This document shows, in pieces, positions 23,570 to 34,954 of a stretch of 64,000 bases of DNA. The notes under the pieces were generated by a model. That model was not told where the DNA came from. It did no database searches and worked only from the letters and a program-made list of their open reading frames with translations. Each line of letters opens with the position of its first letter. Position 1 is the stretch's first letter. Made by a program: the position numbers and the translations under genes. Origin of the DNA: Pictodentalium vernedei (taxonomy: Eukaryota > Mollusca > Scaphopoda > Dentaliida > Dentaliidae); NCBI GenBank assembly GCA_031216915.1, contig CM062294.1, positions 161,527,455 to 161,591,454 of the forward strand, read 5' to 3'.

Positions 23570-24870
23570 AAAATTACCGGATATTTTGGTGTTGATGGGT
23601 GGCCCCGAGGAATAAAGAAGATTGACACCTCAACCGCCCCAATCGGACCACATATAGGGGCCCTACTAAGGCCCCAAAAAGGGCCAGTTACAAAATATCA
23701 CCAAAGCAAGTTAAAATCACGGGATATTTTGGTGTTGATGGGTGGCCCCCGAGGAATAAAGAAGATTGAAACCTCAACCGCCCCAACCGGACCACATTTA
23801 GGGCCCTACTAAGGCCCCCCAAAAGGGCCAGTTACAAAATATCACCAAAGCAAGTTAAAATCACGGGATATTTTGGTGTTGATGGGTGGCCCCCGAGGAA
23901 TAAAGAAGATTGACACCTCAACCGCCCCAATCGGACCACATTTAGGGGCCCTACTAAGCCCCCCCCCAAAAGGCCAGTTACAAAATATCACCAAAGTAGG
24001 TTAAAATCACGGGGTATTTTGGTGCTGAAGGGTGGCCCCCGAGGAATAAAGAAGATTGACCCCTCAACCGCTCCAATCGGACCATATTTAGGGGCCCTAC
24101 TAAGGCCCCCAAAAGGGCCAGTTACAAAATATCACCAAAGCAGGTTAAAAGCACGGGATATTTTGATGTTGATGGGTGGCCCCCGAGGAATAAAGAAGAT
24201 TGACACCTCAACCGCCCCAATCGGACCACATTTAGGGCCCTACTAAGGCCCCAAAAGGGCCAGTTACAAAATATCACCAAAGCAAGTTAAAATAACGGGA
24301 TATTTTGTTGTTGATGGGTGGCCCCCGAGGAATAAAGAAGATTGACACCTCAACCACCCCAATCGGACCATATTTAGGGGACCTACTAAGGCCTCAAAAG
24401 TGCCAGTTACAAAATATCACCAAAGCAGGTTAAAATCACGGGGTATTTTGGTGTTGGTGGGTGGCCTCCGAGGAATAGAGAAGATTGACACCTCAACCGC
24501 CCCAATCGGACAACATTTAGGGGCTCTACTAAGGCCCTAAAAAGGGCCAGTTACAAAATATCACCAAAGCAAGTTAAAATCACGGAATATTTTGGTGTTG
24601 ATGGGTGGCCCCCGGGGAATAAAGAAGATTGACACCTCAATCACCCCAATCGGACCACATTTAGGGGCTCTGGTAAGGCCCCCAAAAGGGCCAGTTACAA
24701 AATATCACCAAAGTAGGTTAAAATCACGGGATATTTTGGTGTTGATGGGTGGCCCCCGAGGAATAAAGAAGATTGACACCTCAACCGTCCCAATCGAACC
24801 ACATTTAGGGCCCTCCTTAGGCCCCCAAAGGGGCCAGTTACAAAATATTACCTAAGGTGACAAACATCGC
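23570..24870 (+). repeat. 144-bp tandem array, left (about nine copies)
   Basis: Units begin near 23578, 23723, 23867, 24011, 24157, 24299, 24439, 24585 and 24730, with a diverged copy after 24870. Landmarks are ATATTTTGGTGTTGATGGGT, GAGGAATAAAGAAGATTGA, CAACCGCCCCAATCGGACCA, TAGGGGCCCTACTAAGGCCC and AAAATATCACCAAAG. Unit length wavers between 140 and 146 bp, which breaks frames. The same array lies inverted at 34955-35515. Confidence 0.95.
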
Positions 24871-25149
24871 CAGATATTTTGATGTTGGTGTGCGACACGA
24901 GAAGAATAGAGAAGATTCCATGGAACGTCATCCCAAAATATGAGAATATGAGGAATGACGAATTATGGCTCACTAAGAATTTTCTCGTGGCCCTTATGAC
25001 CCTGAGGATATGTGGAATGGCAAGTTGTCCCTCATTGCAGTCGGCTTTTCATATAATGAAAAGGGCATCCTGAAGGCCAGCCAAGTAACAGAAAGAGATT
25101 CCACAAGTGTATCTCTATGTAACATGGTCCGTAAATATCCCAAACCGGG

Positions 25150-25640
25150 GCCCAACTTCCACTTCACAATTTACTCACCTTATCCTTACTTCCTTTCCTT
25201 CCTATCTCTAAGTCTTAGCATGCCCAAGGCCCTGCCTGATGTTTGCTGCCTTCTCCAAGCATAGCAATACCATCCATTTCCCTCCCACTTTCCTATTCTT
25301 TCTAAAATCTGGCATACCAACGTGCCTGTTGGTATCTGCTTGCTACGTCTTGCATGTCAGCACTACCCTTTCCCCCAACATCCCTATTCTTCCTAAGCCC
25401 TGACATGCCCAAGGGCCTACCTGATGTCTGACTGCTACGCCATTCATGCTAACACTACCCATTCCCTCCCACTTCCCCTTTCTGTTGTCTACTTACTATG
25501 CACTCTACCACCACCCATTCCCTTCTACTTGCTTATTCTTCATGTAGCCATAACTGGCCCAAGGACCTGACTGATGCACGTCTGCTATGCCATGCGTACT
25601 AACTCCTGCAGTTGAATACCTGGGTCAGAGAGTAGTCAGA
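25150..25640. repeat. Degenerate C/T-rich ~115-bp repeat
   Basis: Three to four loose copies of a unit with TTCCT.AG.CCTGACATGCCCAAG, CCTGATGTCTG and ACCCATTCCCTCCCACTT. No open frame of note. Confidence 0.5.
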
Positions 25641-26149
25641 ACATGCCACAAAAGTTAATTATAGTAACAAAACATCGATCTTACTCCAAGTATGGGGCTC
25701 TTTTGTTCTACCGGAGTACATACCTCATCAATCGAAAATACCCCTTATGGGTCATATAACACTTCGCGCGACTCTGTTTCGGTAACATGAAGTCGATGTC
25801 GGTGATTTGGGGTAACTGTCGAGCTTATTTTGGTAATTCGCAAGACTCCCGTTGAATCGAACACACCCTTAGAACAGATCCCGTCTGTTTAGAGGCCATT
25901 GGGGCAAATGGCAACAACAAGCTAACATAAAAACCAAGATGGTAGTCTCCAATGTGCATGCTCACTAAAACCACGTATCACTATCGGGATGAGGTCACAA
26001 CATGCCCGCTCCCCTCCGCTTCTATGACAACCCACGTGACACCCACAATACCCCGCGGTATGCTGTCACTTCTGCGGTATGTTACCCCCCTCCCCCCCCC
26101 CCCCCAGATGGGGCTCATTTGGCACATTTCATACTACTCAGAATAAATA

Positions 26150-26315
26150 TAACGTGCGGCGAAATGATAACACGCGCACACGAAATAATAATCCGTGCAC
26201 ACGAAATAATAATCCCTGTGCCCGGATTATTATTTTGTATGTACCGATTATCAATTCGCCTTCGCGGATTATTAACTCGTGTGCTCGGATTATTATTTTG
26301 TGCGCACGGATTAAA
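26150..26315. repeat. 21-bp GTGCACGGATTATTA array (short)
   Basis: Alternating direct and inverted units of the type GCACACGAAATAATAATCCG and GCTCGGATTATTA. Equivalent to 30225-30570. Confidence 0.75.
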
Positions 26316-26396
26316 ACATAAGGTATCAGGACCCCCACCCCCGATGTCCCAAAAGACGGACCTGCTATATATACTTACATGCATGGGAATCCTGTT

Positions 26397-26863
26397 CAGT
26401 GGCGGAACCAGAATCCTTTATAGGGGGAGAATTCCAATGGAGGGGGGGGGGGGAGCGATATGACGCGTGTATATTTCAAAGACCGCAGACAGGAAGGGAA
26501 GGGTGTAGTCAGGTGAATCAACCTCTCCCATTTGTGTGACCTGGCGGTGGTATATGCGGGGGGGGGGGGGGGGGATGGGTGGTGGAGACTGCAAATAGGG
26601 GACATGCTCCGTATGGAGGGGTATCCTGAGAGGAGAAGCCGACATGCCGTCCCCGGGAGTGGAGGGCGGGGAGTCGCCCCCCAGACAAAACAAAATCACT
26701 GTGCATTTGAATCAAGTTTTCTGGTGGCTTTTAGGGTAGATCGCCACATTTTTGGATGACCCACATTTTAGAGACAAGGTTTATAAACGTACATGTCTCA
26801 TAAGTATCTGCATCCGAACTTGCAAAATTCCAGTGGATTTATGTTGATCAGCTGATTTTGTAT

Positions 26864-26901
<38 letters not shown>

Positions 26902-27362
26902 AGAGAGAGAGACTGTGGTCGGGGGCAAATGCCCCTTCATGACCTCCTGCGGCGCCGCCACCGGATTCGGGACCTCTCCCCGAATTATAATTTTTTGGAG
27001 CTCTATAAGCGACTCTGAAGCCTCCTTAGAGGTGGTAAGGCCATTGGTGGGGGCCGGTTATCCTTCCTTGGTAAATTTTTCAGTTTTAACTGTGAAGCTT
27101 TGAGAGCGATTCTGGAGCCTACTGGAGGATGGCGAGGTCATCGGTAACTTGACGGTAAGAGCCTGAGTCTCTCTGAAATAGTCTCAAATTTCGAAGCTAT
27201 ATCAATAGTTTTGAAGTTTCCAAATGGTAGGTGGGGGGGGGGGGGGGGGTCGAAATCATATGTGGCAGTTTGTATTTATTATGAAGGGGAGGGGGGGGGG
27301 GGGGTGCAATGTAAATAGATTTGGGAGCGAGCTGTGTGCATTTTCGCATGCCCCCGCCACTG
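26397..27362. mobile_element. Possible CAGTGGCGG-ended element, low complexity interior
   Basis: CAGTGGCGGAACCAGAATCC at the left and CATGCCCCCGCCACTG at the right share the inverted CAGTGGCGG end typical of many hAT-like elements. The interior has several G-runs and a (GA)n microsatellite at 26868-26912. No target duplication or transposase seen. Confidence 0.35.
26868..26912 (+). repeat. (GA)n microsatellite
   Basis: An almost pure GA dinucleotide run with one TT interruption. Confidence 0.95.
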
Positions 27363-27984
27363 ATCCCAACCTTCCCAGGGCCTACCAAAAATATATATAA
27401 TACCGCAAAGATTAGACATGTAGCGGACAAGCACAGGCATATGTTGCCATCCCAGTCAACCTTAGGTGACGTGCTATCCCAAATTCCCCCGGCATTGTGA
27501 AGTACTTTTCGATGGCTGCTTTATAGGCCCTTTTAGACATCTGAATTGTATATCTTCGCTGACATTATGTTTGCGCCCCCCACGTCTCAACAAGAGACCC
27601 CCCCCCCCCCCCCTCTCCCGCCACGCTTACATACACCTACTTACTGCCACAGGCCCAGAGTGCAGCGATGTGAGGCCTTACGCAGACTTCACTTCGTCCT
27701 AACTCGCCTATCGCACGTTAAAAAACGGGAAGCATGCCTAACAAGGACGGACCTCGGATCGTTAGGTTACCCCTCCTGACCTTCCTTTTTTGAAGATATG
27801 AGGAGGCGGTAGCGACCCAGGGCGGAAAGGTCCTAGATAACTTAGGTTCAAACAAGAACAATTAGACCTAAGAATTGCTATTTCAGCGTTAAGATGGTGG
27901 AATGCCAGTATACCAAGGTCACAGGATGGATGCAATTTTGACTTAATAACCTATACCATAGTTTTTATATCTTTCATTTCATGC
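27363..27984. other. No gene seen
   Basis: Contains a C-run at about 27599-27612. No supported gene or element. Confidence 0.4.
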
Positions 27985-28059
27985 GCACGGATTATTATTC
28001 ATGTGCATGGATCAAAGGAGTGGTGCTCGTTTCTTTCGAGCAAGATCTGGTGAACCCCG

Positions 28060-28260
28060 CGATGGACCCCGGAAATGACGTCATAGTCACGTGACTGGGT
28101 GCCGCCAGTTTGTGTTGTCATGGTAACGCGCTTGGCCGGCCATGTTGTGATGTCATCCCCATGGTGAAACGTTGTATCACTGCGCATGCGCAGCCCGTGT
28201 TGTTATGGTAATACGCGTTTCGGTCGTCCATTTTGTATACAGGGCGCCGCCATCTTGGTT
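28060..28260. promoter_or_regulatory. Dense promoter-like motif cluster in fold-back arm
   Basis: Within 200 bp: CRE TGACGTCA (28076-28083), E-box palindrome TCACGTGA (28087-28094), RFX X-box-like GTTGTCATGGTAAC (28114-28127), NRF1 palindrome TGCGCATGCGCA (28181-28192), a second X-box-like GTTGTTATGGTAAT (28199-28212) and YY1-like GCCGCCATCTTGG (28246-28258). The right arm keeps several (AACAAGATGGCGG at 30000, ATTACCATAACAACA at 30048). Motif identities are from known consensus sites. Activity is inference. Confidence 0.5.
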
Positions 28261-28789
28261 TGTATAGTAGCACGCGGCTGCTAGGTAACCCAAAGGTATC
28301 TAATAAGACGGGGGTATGTTTGGAGAGTATGTTCGATGCGATGGAAGTACAACGAGTTACTCAGATGATCCCGTGAACGACTTATTTTCACCGAAAATCA
28401 CCAAAATGGACCAGAATTATTTTAGAATATTGACCCTAATAGCACCACGTAGTGTTATAAGATCCATAAAAGGTGTGTTCCTAATCTAGCTCGAATTCCA
28501 TAAGAATCCTCGTTCAGTAGTACATATTTTATACCTTATCTGTTCTAACTGACTTCTATCTACTCTAGTCTACTGATTATCCCTGACTGTCCCTGTCGAT
28601 TCTTATGCTTGTTCTACCCATGATATGATGGCATTGTCCATGTATTCATGGCTCTCTCTTACCTTAGTAGATTATTTGGCTTGTTCTACCCGTGATATGA
28701 CTATTATCTACACTATTTGTTGGGCTTACCAGTAGACCCAGACATAGCTACAGGTGACACTTTCCCGACGGGCCATCGGTGCCCCGTTT

Positions 28790-29330
28790 TCTTCTTATGA
28801 GGTCTTGGGGGCTATGAGGGCCATAAGGGAATGTCATTACTCTCATCCTCATCTCGGTCTTTTGTCACCACGGTCCACAGAATCCCAATTTTGGAATCCC
28901 TTTCTAGTATCTAGATGGCCTTCAGAATCCCCTTTTCACCGTATGAGGACTATGAGGGCCATAAGGAAATGACATTACTCTCATCCTCATATCCACATTT
29001 GTCCCCACAGTCCACAGAATCCCAATTTTTGAATCCCTTTCTGGTATCTGGATGGCCTTCAAAATCCCCTTTTCACCGAATGAGGCCATAAGGGCTATGA
29101 GGGCCACAAGGAAATGCCATTGCTCTCATCCTCGTCTCGGTATTGGGTCGCCACGGTCCACAGAATTCCAATTTTGGAATCCCTTTCTTGTATCTGGATG
29201 GCTTTCAGAATCAGAATTCCCTTTCACCGTATGAGGCCATGAGGGTTATCAGTGCAATAAGGAAATGCCATTACTCTTATCCTCATCGCGGTATTTGGGT
29301 ACCCTTTTTCATCGTAGGAGGCCAAGAGGG
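28790..29330. repeat. ~140-bp internal tandem repeat of fold-back element
   Basis: About three and a half copies with CCCTTTCTAGTATCTAGATG, CCCCTTTTCACCGTATGAGG, CATAAGGAAATG and CTCTCATCCTCAT. Confidence 0.8.
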
Positions 29331-30224
29331 CTATGAAGACCTCATAGCCATCATGGTCCTATGGCCTCATCTCGGTATTTGGGGACCCCCACCCCATGGG
29401 CAAACCATTACTGGTACCCCATTATGGAATAGGACTAGCCTTTGGCGTCCTCATAGTCCTCATGGCCTCACACGAAGAAAACGGGGCGCAGATGGCCCGT
29501 CGGGAAAGTATCAACTGCAGCTATGTCAAGGTCTACTGGTAAGCCAGATAATGGTAGACTAGTGCAGATAATAGTCATAGCACGGGTAGAACAAGCCAAA
29601 TAATCTACTAAGGTAAGGGAGAGCCACGAATGCACGGACAATGCCATATCATATCATGGGTAGAAAAGGCACTCAGGGATAATTAGTATACTAGAGTAGA
29701 TAGACGTCAAGTAGAACAGATATGTTATAAAATATGTAGTTGTAAACGAGGATACTGATGGAATTCGAGCTAGATAAGGAGCACATCTCTTATAGATCTT
29801 ATACCACTACGTGGTACTATTAGGGTCAATATTCTAAGAGAATTCGGGTCCGTTTCGGTTATTTCGCGTGAACAGCAGTCGTTCTCGGGTTCATTTGAGT
29901 AATTCGTTGTACTCCCATTGAATCGAACGTACCCTCCAAACATACCCTCATCTTATTAGATGCGTCTGGGTCATCTAGCGACCACGTGCTACCATAGAAA
30001 CAAGATGGCGGTTCCCTATATACAAAATGGACGACGGAAACGCGTATTACCATAACAACACGCGCTGCACATGTGCAGTGACACCACGCGTCACCATGAG
30101 AATGAAATCACAACATAGCCGCTCACGCGGGTAACCAAAACGTCACTTCCGGGGTACACCGCGCGGTCCACCAGATCTTGCTCGAAAGGTACGTGACATA
30201 CTACTGATCAATAATCCACTTGCA

Positions 30225-30570
30225 CAGCTTATTAATTTGTGTGCACGGAATATTATTTCGTGTGCACAGATTACAATTCACGTGATTGATTTTATTAATT
30301 CGTTCGCATTGATTATTATTTTGTTGGCATGGATTATCATTTCGTGTGCGTGGATTATTAATTTACGCACACGGATTATTAATTCAAGCGTACGGATTAT
30401 TAATTCAAACGCACGGATTATTAATTCGTTTGCCTTGATCATTACTTCATGCACGGATTATTAATCTGTGCGCATGAATTATTAGTTTGCGTACTTGGAT
30501 TATTCATTTGTTCGCTCTGATTAATATTTCGTGTGCACAGATTATTAATTCGTGCGTATGGATTTTAAAA
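30225..30570. repeat. 21-bp GTGCACGGATTATTAATTC array
   Basis: About 15 copies of a unit like GTGTGCACGGATTATTAATTC with frequent substitutions. Attached to the outer end of the right fold-back arm. Confidence 0.85.
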
Positions 30571-30739
30571 ACATATGTCACCTCATCGGCTCCATACATA
30601 TGCTCTCTGGACCATTGTCAATTATTTTTATTTTTAATTTTATAGATTCATTATACTCGAGATTTCTTGGGTAAGACAATTTATTCCAAATGCCCATGTA
30701 CAGACATGGTGGTTTTGTGTGCTGTTTTTGCACCTGCAT

Positions 30740-30930
30740 TCAACCGTAGCTAACCCTGTTTCTGTCGGGTTAGTAGGCTGGAGTGCTTGGTATTGGTTCG
30801 CCGCTGCTCGGTGGTTCTCTCCAGCTTCTGTGGCGCATAATCCACCGTAATACTACCCGATATGACATGGCTTGGTCCATTAAAGTGTCATAAAAGCCCA
30901 GTAAAACATGAAAACAATGAATGATAAACT
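30740..30930 (+). mobile_element. SINE 3' fragment, older type
   Basis: GCTCGGTGGTTCTCTCCAG and TCCATTAAAGTGTCATAAAAGCCCAG match the 3' half of the older SINE at 61504. The head is missing. Confidence 0.6.
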
Positions 30931-31588
30931 AACAATCAAAGAGTTTGCATATTAAGTTTATAAGCACATAAACAAAGAACAAATATTGGATAAATGAGTT
31001 CTGTAAAAATTATGTGCAAATGGAAGCAGAGAATCCAAAGTAAAACAATTTGAAGCAGAAGAGTACATTAAAATACAGTGCATGTATGATCCATTATCTA
31101 AGAGCAATTACAGCTCTTGGATAACCGTGTGTATTTGTGCTTCCAAAGCTGAATGGAATAGTTCAAAATATTAGGCATAGCGACCAGTGTTCATATAACA
31201 TTCACGTGTAAATGCCATTGCCCCTCTATCGATGTGCAACCCATCATCTAATTCGCTCAAGTGGCCGAAACAAATAGCTGCGACCGGGTAATTCAGTAAA
31301 AACATGCAGGTAATAAGAGCACACGCTTTTGTTTTCAGTTTGGCGTACGAATCACATCCAGGTGCAACTGAAGAATAAATTTTATCCCAACTCGGATATA
31401 TTTTTTGCCGGTAAAAAGTCCGGTATCCGGTAATGTTTCCGGTGAGTGTATAAAACTACGTTTTAAAGTACTAAAAGTAGCCCCGAACGTGTGAAAAGTG
31501 GCAATTTAATAAAACTTACGCACTGAAATGTGTATAAATGAAGGTGAAGCAATGTTTATTTTATTGAAGGCTGTCTTCAAGCGAAATT
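30931..31588. other. No gene seen
   Basis: AT-rich DNA inside the 15-kb unit, nothing recognised. Confidence 0.4.
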
Positions 31589-31605
31589 TACGGCAGCGTA
31601 GAGCC

Positions 31606-32265
31606 GCCACACCGTAGTATATTTCCATGGATTCCTAATCTGTTTTTAAAGATTACTAATCTGTTTAAATAGATTACTAATCTGTTTTTATAGATTACTA
31701 ATCTGTTTAAACAGAGTACTAATCCATTTTTACAGATTAACTAATCTGTTTTTACAGATTACTAATCTGTTTAAACAGATTACTAATCTTTTTTTACAGA
31801 TTAACTAATCTGTATTTACAGATTAGTAATCTGTTTAAACAGATTACCAATCTGTTTTACAGATTAACTAAGTAATCTGTAAATACAGATTAGTTAATCT
31901 GTTTAAACAGATTACTAATCTGTAAACACAGATTAGTTAATCTGTTTAAACATATTACTAATCTGTAAATACAGATTAGTTCATCTGTTTTTTACAGATT
32001 AGTAATCTGTTTAAACAGATTAGTAATCTGTAAATACAGATTAGTATTCTGTTTAAACAGATTAGTAATCTGTAAATACAGATTAGTATTGTGTTTAAAT
32101 AGATTAGTAATCTGTAAATACAGATTATTTAATCTGTTTAAACAGATTATTTAATCTGTTTAAACAGATTACTAATCTATAAATACAGATTAGTTAATCT
32201 GTAAAAACAGATTAGTAATCTGTAAAAACAGATTAGGAATCCCTGGAAACATACTACGGTGTGGC
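31606..32265. mobile_element. Palindromic-satellite fold-back
   Basis: GCCACACCGTAGTATATTTC at the left and its inverse (…ACTACGGTGTGGC) at the right enclose about 600 bp made only of AATCTGTTTAAACAGATT/ AATCTGTAAATACAGATT units. Orientation of spacers flips near the centre (about 31870-31890), so the whole segment is one long palindrome. It starts just after TACGGCAGCGT at 31589, the same 11 bases that begin the 15-kb unit. Confidence 0.85.
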
Positions 32266-33189
32266 AATCAACACACTATTTATGTCACAAAAACGATTTA
32301 GCCGAGGTGCACGGCGGGTGAATTTTGCCATACGTACTTGTCAAATAGAGGTGTAGCTAATTCGTGTGCGTGAAATATGGATCTGTTTGTTAACAATGAA
32401 GGGATTTAGCAGAACGTTTTGAGGAAAGAAAACATTTATAATTTGAAGATATAAAAATAAAGTTGTGTAAAAGCCCTTTTAAAAAAAGGGGGTTCATAAT
32501 TTATTTTCAGTTACCGTTTCATCAAACACATGCCGAGGTGATAATAAATATTAAAACCAACATACGATTTATTAATCATTATATAGTATTAAGGCGCGAG
32601 AATGGGAAAATCATCGGCAATATTATTGGAAAAGAGTACTATTTATATTAGTGGATACCAGTACTAGTACCAGATTTCTGCATGCCCTACCCCTTGATAC
32701 CCACCCAAAGCCTCAGAACCATTAAGACTGGGGCCCTGCGCGCCCACTTCATCAATCTCTATGTGTGGGCTCCCTGTGGTGGACCGGGCCTGCCCCCCCC
32801 CCCCCCCCCCAAAAAAAAAAAAAAAATTCAAACTGTTATTTAGAGTTTTTAATCCTTATCTCCGCTCCGGAGGCACCAGAATGGATCCCAGAGCTTCTGA
32901 ATTTAAAACAAAAAATCCGGGAAAGGGTCTCCTGACTCACAGCCGTGGGAAGAAAGCTCTACTAGTTGTTAATTCCAGTCGCCCACTTAACATATTGTAT
33001 ATGACACACAATAATGTGTATAATGGACGATTGGAATGAATAACTAATGAATTGTTTAGGATTTAAAACTTCGACCCCTTCCCCTTCCCCTCAAAGAGGT
33101 GCCATCCAGGTACTCCTCAAATTTTGGTTTCTCTTTATCCTGTATGCCACACAAAAACCAGAATCATTTACCACAATTTCGGTTACAAT

Positions 33190-33794
33190 CAGGCTTGTCA
33201 AAGTTCCGCCGGTACTTGGTTTATCGGAACCCAGACGGTACTGGGCCAGACCCCAGTACCGGTACCGGTGTCGGTACCTTTAACAACACATAAAAAGGTC
33301 AGTAAATGACAACGAAACAATGTATGCTATGGAATATATTCCTAACAAATAAATCGGTTATGTGAACCGAGTTCTTAAGATTCGAATATTCGTGGGACAT
33401 CGCGTCACTTCGAGTATAAACTTATGGGTGGACGAAACTTCGAACTTTAAACCTGCTCTCTGCGTCGACTCGGCCCCTTCAGTGACGATCTTAGGTAGAT
33501 GCCTTCGACGTTCTAAATAACAGATTTTATAATTAGACACACGCGCATTGGAGACTTGAAAAAGACAGCTACCCAGTACTTAGAGAACACTGAACGTGGT
33601 CTCTCGATGTGCTACAAAACATGGGGTCCAGGAGGGACCATGTTTGAGTGTTGCTCTGAAATTTTATATACAGTCCGAGGTGTGACTGTCTCGAGTACCG
33701 AGTACCGCCGGTACTTGGCTTCAGAACCGGTACAGCAAAAACGGTCCCGTTTCTGTGGTACCGGTGTCGTTACTGGTACCGGTTGACAAGCCTG
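33190..33794. mobile_element. hAT-like MITE with 8-bp target duplication
   Basis: CAGGCTTGTCAA begins the element and TTGACAAGCCTG ends it. GTTACAAT is duplicated perfectly at 33182-33189 and 33795-33802. An 8-bp duplication with short CAG-type ends is the hAT signature. The interior has repeated GTACCGGT/CCGCCGGTACTTGG blocks and no transposase. Confidence 0.88.
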
Positions 33795-33802
33795 GTTACA
33801 AT

Positions 33803-34324
33803 TCTTGTGATTTTTTTACGCTCTCTTTTCCCGGAATTGATAACCCCGGCCCGTCCTGGCGCGCGATGTCTTTACATCGTAACACCCGAACTTGCCCACT
33901 GAACCCTTCCATTGAACGGCTCGCTATTAAGTCCCTCACCTGCCTACTCAATCCTGTTGGGTTATTGGAATTCCAAATAGTGAATGTCCTGTTCAGAAAT
34001 GGCCCACCTCTATTTATCAGCTCAGAGACAGCTCATTTCGGACTGAGTCCCTGAAATTATGTGTGTGTTAGATAAGAGAAAAGAAATAAAATAAGTCGGA
34101 TTGCTATTGAGCAAAACAAACGCAACCGTCACTTTTTATTATTTGGATGTATTTCGGCATGCGTTTGAAGAAAGGACAAAACTCTTTTCTCGGTAATATA
34201 TCCGGTAATTTCCCCATTCTGAGGTCTAGATATATAATCCATTTTCCTATTTTCGAAATTGGGGATGTGGAAAAGGGCACGATCGATATGCCGCTGACAG
34301 ATTTCGAACATGGGATTGGCGTCT
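33803..34324. other. Centre of nested element, right of MITE
   Basis: A 99-codon open frame ends at 34054, but its start lies inside the MITE and I recognise no domain. No gene supported. Confidence 0.4.
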
Positions 34325-34954
34325 TCGGTCCTACTGTTGTTAGTCTAGAGACCCTTCCCCGGATATTTTTTTTCAAATTCTGAAGCTCCTCGGGTATCGA
34401 TTCATGTGCCTGAGGGAAGGTGAGGGTTAAAATAAAAGCAATAAGTGACAGTTTGGATTTTTGATTTAGGGGCCGTTAGCCCCCCCCCCCCCCCCCCCCC
34501 CCCAAGCCTCCACTGGGAGCTCAGAAATAGGGATTGATGGCGTGAGCTCACAAGGTCCCATTTTTAATGGCTCCTACAGCTTTGGGTGAGAATCATGGCG
34601 TAGAGCATACATGAATCTAGAACTGGTACTAGTATCCAATGGCATGGATAGAACTCTTTTCCGGAAATACTGTGGGTAATTTGATAATATTTTGACGTCT
34701 AGCTACTATATTTCAACATTACTTTGAGTGTTGCTTTCAATATTTATAATCACCTCGGCGTGTGTATGGTGAAACGCTAACTGAAAATAAATTAAAAAAA
34801 TAGCTTTACACAGCTTTACTCCTTTAAATTACAAATGGTTTCTTTCCAAACAAATTCTGTTAAATCCCTTCATAGTGAACAAACATATCCATATGTTACA
34901 TACACTGATTAGTCACATCTCTGTTTAGCAAGTATGATAAAATTCACCTCATCA

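Larger units (their letters stand above)
24880..26320 (+). mobile_element. Half copy of the fold-back element
   Basis: 24960-25130 contains AAAAGGGCATCCTGAAGGCCAG and AACAGAAAGAGATTCC, matching (inverted) the internal repeat of the 28-30.6 kb element. 25740-26060 matches its right arm (GTTGAATCGAACACACCCTT, AACCAAGATGG, ACCACGTATCAC). 26150-26315 is the same ~21-bp terminal array. A left arm is missing. Confidence 0.65.
27985..30570. mobile_element. Fold-back element with ~0.75-kb arms
   Basis: The left arm (about 28000-28795) and right arm (about 29465-30215) are inverted copies that I judge to be about 80-85% alike. Landmarks are CGAGCAAGATCTGGTG, ATTGACCCTAATAG.ACCACG, TAGTAGATTATTTGGCTTGT and TTTCCCGACGGGCCATC. 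The centre (28790-29330) is a ~140-bp tandem repeat (GAATCCCAATTTTGGAATCC starts near 28880, 29017 and 29163). A ~21-bp array lies outside the right arm, with only one or two units outside the left. No transposase frame is visible. Arm fragments recur at 25740, 40980 and 49900. Confidence 0.75.
32318..34953. mobile_element. Nested inverted-repeat element, ~0.63-kb arms
   Basis: 32318-32955 and 34325-34953 are inverted copies. Shared landmarks: TGAAGGGATTTA.CAGAA, ATTTTCAGTTA.CGTTTCA, CGCCGAGGTGAT/TGCCGAGGTGAT, GGAAAAGAGT, TACTAGTACCAG and GGGAAGGGTCTC. Identity looks about 70-75%. The middle holds the hAT-like MITE at 33190-33794 and no recognisable gene. The C-run at ~32794 and the C-run at ~34480 are not mirror images and arose separately. 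Confidence 0.65.

Noticed and set aside
26002-26715. Proline-rich frames around C-runs
   Set aside because: Generated by homopolymers in the low-complexity element interior; no consistent codon signal.
33755-34054. 99-codon frame at the centre of the nested element
   Set aside because: Its start lies inside the hAT-like MITE; no family signature.
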